DNA from: an uncultured Bacilli bacterium
Lineage (GTDB): Bacteria > Bacillota_I > Bacilli_A > RF39 > UBA660
DNA: 10,103 nucleotides
Assembly (NCBI GenBank): GCA_947631285.1
Contig: CANRKS010000031.1
Location: 1 to 10,103 of the forward strand
Direction: 5' to 3'
In this document: one piece after another, positions 7,249 through 10,103 of the stretch
Position numbering within the stretch: the stretch's first letter is position 1
Layout of the letters: each line of letters starts with the position of its first letter
Made by a program: the position numbers and the translations under genes
The notes under the pieces: model-generated
The model's input: the letters and a program-made list of their open reading frames with translations, nothing else
What the model was told of the DNA's origin: nothing
Database searches by the model: none

Positions 7249-8853
7249 TGAGCTAACATTAGTTATATAATAAGGTTCTCCAATTGTACCTTTTCCATTC
7301 AACATTACTTTACTTCCATCTAAGTAGAAAACTGGACGAATAGAATAAGAACCATTTAAACTAGAAATGTCAATAGTGCCGAGATAACACACTTGCCGTG
7401 CAATATAAGACTGAACGTTAAGTCCGCTATAAGTCATAGTCCATTCGTTCTCTGCTTTCGGTTGTTGGAGCACTCCCGAATTAGGATTTCCGGTATTTAG
7501 CGTTCCATTTAAACCATTTTCAATAAATAACCAGTTGGTTTTATTAGTATAAGCCCAAGTAGAAAAATCGCCTGAACATGCATATAAATAATCGCTTATA
7601 TACATCAAGCCTATTGAATTGGCACTTGTTAATTTATTGCTTAATTCATTTTTATAACTTGTTTTAGCGACATATGGAGAGTATGATGAATCAATACCTG
7701 TATGCCAAGTTGGATGCTCTATTATTAAATCTGTCCATGTTGTATCTTGCATATAACTATAATAAGTGTTTCCCACAAAATAATTTTCACTTTTTGTATT
7801 ATTTACTTCTGAAGCATTTAAGTATTTATATAAATATGACTCTTCCCATCCAATATCCAATGAATACTCATTAAACCATTGGAACGTATATTGGGTACCT
7901 TTTACTATTTTGGTAGCTTTTATTATTTTTAATTGATTATTTGTTTCATCTATTCCTATAATTCTGTACATATATTGATCTAAATTATCTTTACATGTAT
8001 TAGTATCACTTGTGCCAAAACAAATGAAGTTATTATCTACATCTGTATATTCGCCAACAAATCTTCTTAAAGTATCTAAATCTTCTGTAGAAACTCCTTC
8101 ACCAGTTAATTCTTCATTCCTTGTTTCCAATGATGTTGTAGTTTCCAGAGTACCACTTGTGGAATTTTCAACAATATATGCAACAGCATTTCCTTTAGCA
8201 CCTCCACACGCTAAATTATTGACTGTTATCGTGATATTTAATGTTTTACCTGCTAGGTATGATTGATCTGATTCTGTATTATTTACTTTCAAATATCCGG
8301 TTATTGATGCTTCAGCACTTTCACTGACACTTAACTCTACTTCTATCTCTTTTGTTACAGATGCTGGTATTTCTTCACTTAGTAAATCATATAAGTCAAT
8401 TGTTTCTTCGGTTTTACCTGATGTGATGTATAATATCGCATCTCCTTTTTGTAATGCTTTACCCATAGAATCTTTACTTGTATCCATTGTGATTGTTACT
8501 TTAGCGGTACAATCGCTTTTCTCTTTATTTGTTCCAGTTATTGTCGCAAATGTTAAGGTTCCATCTTCTTCAGTTAATTTGTAATTATCATCTGTATTGG
8601 TAGCATAATAAACTTTATTAGGATTATTTTCTGTCATATCAGAAACAGCTAAGTTAATATGGATATTCTCTGCACCTTGCTGTATTGTTACAACATCAGC
8701 ATTTCCTGTTTCAATATCAACATTTATGTTCGTTGTATCTCCACTTACATTTAAGGAAAAGAAGGCATAGGTTGCACCAATTACAACTACTAATAATGTT
8801 ATGACTGCCACTAAAGTGCCAATTAATAATTTACTTTTATTTTCTTCATTCAT
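7246..8853 (-). CDS. Secreted/surface protein: TasA/camelysin-like N-terminus, DUF6273-like C-terminus
   Basis: A 535-residue exported protein. Residues 9-31 form a hydrophobic signal ending in GATYAFFS, followed by a NxNVDIETGNADV stretch. This resembles the signal and first strand of TasA/camelysin (peptidase M73-like) surface proteins. Residues about 32-215 are Thr/Asn/Ser-rich beta sequence. A linker (about 220-265) contains RNEELTGEGV. The C-terminal half (about 270-530) recalls DUF6273: YMYRIIGI, a Trp/Tyr-rich core, EWTMTYSG at about 470-477, then IRPVFYLDG and GTIGEPYY. There are six Cys (115, 216, 278, 287, 426, 489), and C278/C287 could form a disulfide. There is no LPXTG or C-terminal anchor. 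Start ATG 8853 has only a modest site (GAAAGTG, 8867-8861). It is 18 bp from the upstream paralogue, so cotranscription is likely. Domain names are by resemblance; function is unknown. Confidence 0.85.
   Translation of the reverse strand: MNEENKSKLLIGTLVAVITLLVVVIGATYAFFSLNVSGDTTNINVDIETGNADVVTIQQGAENIHINLAVSDMTENNPNKVYYATNTDDNYKLTEEDGTLTFATITGTNKEKSDCTAKVTITMDTSKDSMGKALQKGDAILYITSGKTEETIDLYDLLSEEIPASVTKEIEVELSVSESAEASITGYLKVNNTESDQSYLAGKTLNITITVNNLACGGAKGNAVAYIVENSTSGTLETTTSLETRNEELTGEGVSTEDLDTLRRFVGEYTDVDNNFICFGTSDTNTCKDNLDQYMYRIIGIDETNNQLKIIKATKIVKGTQYTFQWFNEYSLDIGWEESYLYKYLNASEVNNTKSENYFVGNTYYSYMQDTTWTDLIIEHPTWHTGIDSSYSPYVAKTSYKNELSNKLTSANSIGLMYISDYLYACSGDFSTWAYTNKTNWLFIENGLNGTLNTGNPNSGVLQQPKAENEWTMTYSGLNVQSYIARQVCYLGTIDISSLNGSYSIRPVFYLDGSKVMLNGKGTIGEPYYITNVSS
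8457..8505 (-). repeat. 49-bp perfect direct repeat, copy 1 (in surface protein gene)
   Basis: This stretch is identical, base for base, to 10035-10083 and has the same orientation and reading frame. It encodes the segment around TAKVTITMDTSKDSMGK. It is part of a gene-length duplication. Confidence 0.95.
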
Positions 8854-8871
8854 ATAATCACACTTTCATTG

Positions 8872-10103
8872 CTAACTTACATTAGTTACATAATAAGGTT
8901 CTCCAATTGTTCCTTTTCCATTCAGCATCACTTTACTTCCATCTAGGTAGAAGACAGGGCGAATAGCAAGCGAACCATCCAAAACACATTGAGAAGCACT
9001 ACCACTATCTGTTACCTGGTAAGAGAAATCATTGCTACCACTTTTTTTATAATGTGTCATTGTCCATTCTTGTTCAACTGTTGGCTGTTGCAATTCTCCT
9101 GTATCAGGATTTCCTTTATTAGTTAATGAATTTAATCCATTTTGGATAAATAGCCAATTAGTTGTATTCTTTTTGCCTGCATATAAGTAATCACTAACAT
9201 ACATAAGTCCGATTGAACTACCATTTGCTATCTTTTTTACTCTTTCATATAAATAACTTGTTCTTGCTAATGTTCCTGTAATATCACCATAGTACCAGAT
9301 TGGATGTTCTATTATTAAATTATTCCAAGTTGCATTTTGCATATAACTATAATAGGAATTTCCCAAAAAATAACCTTCTTCTACATTTGAATTATTTAAA
9401 TAGTTATATATATCAGATACTATCCACGCAACTTCTGAATACTCTGTATTATGCCATTTAAATGTATATTCTGTTCCTTTTACTAGCTTAGTAGCTTTTA
9501 TTACTTTTACTTGATTATTAGTTTCATCTATTCCGATGATTCTATACATGTATTGATCTAAATTGCTTAAGCATGTATTAGTATCACTCGTTCCAAAACA
9601 AATGAAGTTATCCGTTACTTCCGCTGCTGTTCCTACAAATCTTTTTAAGGTATCTAAATCTTCTTCAGCTACTCCTTCACCAGTTAATTCTTCATTTCTG
9701 GCTTCTAACTTTTCTTGAGTATCTAATGTTCCACTTGTGGAATTAGCTAATATTTGCTCTATGGCTGGTCTTGGCGCATTTCCACACACTAAATTATTTA
9801 CTGTTATCGTAATATTTAATGTTTTACCTGCTAAATATGATTGATCTATTTCTGTATTGTTTATTTTTAAATATCCTGTTATTGATGCTTCAGCACTTTC
9901 ACTTACACTTAACTCTATTTCTATTTCTTTTGTTACTGAATTAGGTAAATCTTCAGTTAGTAAATCATATAAGTCTACTGTTTCTTCTGTCTTACCTGAT
10001 GTAATATATAATATTGCATCTCCTTTTTGTAATACTTTACCCATAGAATCTTTACTTGTATCCATTGTGATTGTTACTTTAGCTGTGCAATCACTTGCTT
10101 CTT
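8872..10103 (-). CDS. Paralogous surface protein, 5' end beyond the window (partial)
   Basis: The open frame runs off the right edge. About 409 residues are visible up to the TAG at 8874-8872. The first visible residues (EASDCTAKVTIT) align with residues about 111-122 of the downstream paralogue. The missing part should therefore be about 110 residues with a similar signal region; the internal ATG at 10065 is not the start. The N-terminal beta part is nearly identical to the neighbour's. The C-terminal domain keeps the same frame: FICFGTSDTNTC, LDQYMYRIIGIDETNNQ, SYYSYMQ, IEHP, NWLFIQNGLN, EWTMT and IRPVFYLDGSKV. Between these blocks it differs strongly, including indels, around the Trp/Tyr core and the stretch before IRPVFYL. 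It is probably exported like its partner and expressed on the same transcript. The promoter is not visible. Confidence 0.85.
   Translation of the reverse strand, partial: EASDCTAKVTITMDTSKDSMGKVLQKGDAILYITSGKTEETVDLYDLLTEDLPNSVTKEIEIELSVSESAEASITGYLKINNTEIDQSYLAGKTLNITITVNNLVCGNAPRPAIEQILANSTSGTLDTQEKLEARNEELTGEGVAEEDLDTLKRFVGTAAEVTDNFICFGTSDTNTCLSNLDQYMYRIIGIDETNNQVKVIKATKLVKGTEYTFKWHNTEYSEVAWIVSDIYNYLNNSNVEEGYFLGNSYYSYMQNATWNNLIIEHPIWYYGDITGTLARTSYLYERVKKIANGSSIGLMYVSDYLYAGKKNTTNWLFIQNGLNSLTNKGNPDTGELQQPTVEQEWTMTHYKKSGSNDFSYQVTDSGSASQCVLDGSLAIRPVFYLDGSKVMLNGKGTIGEPYYVTNVS
10035..10083 (-). repeat. 49-bp perfect direct repeat, copy 2 (in upstream paralogue)
   Basis: The partner of 8457-8505, 1578 bp apart. 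Further exact 26-bp matches link 8300-8325 with 9878-9903, and 8093-8118 with 9671-9696, with conserved spacing. This shows collinear tandem duplication. Confidence 0.95.

Noticed and set aside
7674..8266. Two + strand open frames (7674-7874, 8012-8266)
   Set aside because: Both are antisense within the surface-protein gene, and neither has a convincing start signal.
207..9000. Mycoplasma-type genetic code (TGA as Trp)
   Set aside because: All long genes are intact with no in-frame TGA, and tryptophan is encoded by TGG throughout.
8872..10065. The upstream surface paralogue as a complete gene starting at ATG 10065
   Set aside because: The frame stays open to the window edge and the extra residues align with the paralogue's interior, so the gene is truncated by the window.
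7246..10103. Sortase-anchored (LPXTG) surface proteins
   Set aside because: Both C-termini end at the GEPYY-TNVS segment with no LPXTG, hydrophobic tail or basic end.

Overview
The window is AT-rich bacterial DNA with tightly packed genes. It carries purine-rich Shine-Dalgarno sites, sigma-A-type promoters and a T-box leader, which together point to a low-GC Bacillota. It may be one of the small-genome gut Bacilli or a Mycoplasmatota relative, but that placement is inference. The genetic code looks standard: every tryptophan in the long genes is TGG, and none of the intact frames contains TGA. Stops are TAA, with one TAG.

Left part (1-1586, + strand): a likely terminator of an upstream gene is followed by a consensus extended -10 promoter. 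This drives a two-gene operon made of an unrecognised 271-residue soluble protein and a type 2 peptide deformylase (def). The two genes are 12 bp apart, and the def ribosome binding site starts inside the stop codon of the first gene. def converges on valS. One 16-bp perfect hairpin begins in the def stop codon and runs into the last valS codons, so it can serve both genes.

Middle (1595-4355, - strand): valyl-tRNA synthetase (valS) lies behind a T-box riboswitch with a GUU valine specifier and a clear antiterminator, so it should be induced when tRNA-Val is uncharged. Its probable promoter lies in the last codons of the gene upstream.

Right-middle (4345-7225, - strand): two overlapping genes encode single-pass membrane proteins of 636 and 307 residues. 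Their outer parts are built from one module of about 245-285 residues, present twice in the first protein and once in the second. Each copy has a Cys pair near its start and a WG-repeat-like segment in the middle. I do not recognise the family or its function.

Right end (7246-10103, - strand): two tandem paralogous surface or secreted proteins, the upstream one cut by the window edge. The complete copy has a TasA/camelysin-like signal region, a beta-rich N-terminal half and a C-terminal domain resembling DUF6273. The pair shares a 49-bp perfect direct repeat and conserved ends, but its cores are strongly diverged. This suggests duplication followed by diversification of surface structures.

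The window therefore combines translation housekeeping (def, valS) with a cell-surface cluster. No tRNA, rRNA, CRISPR array, transposase or integrase was seen.
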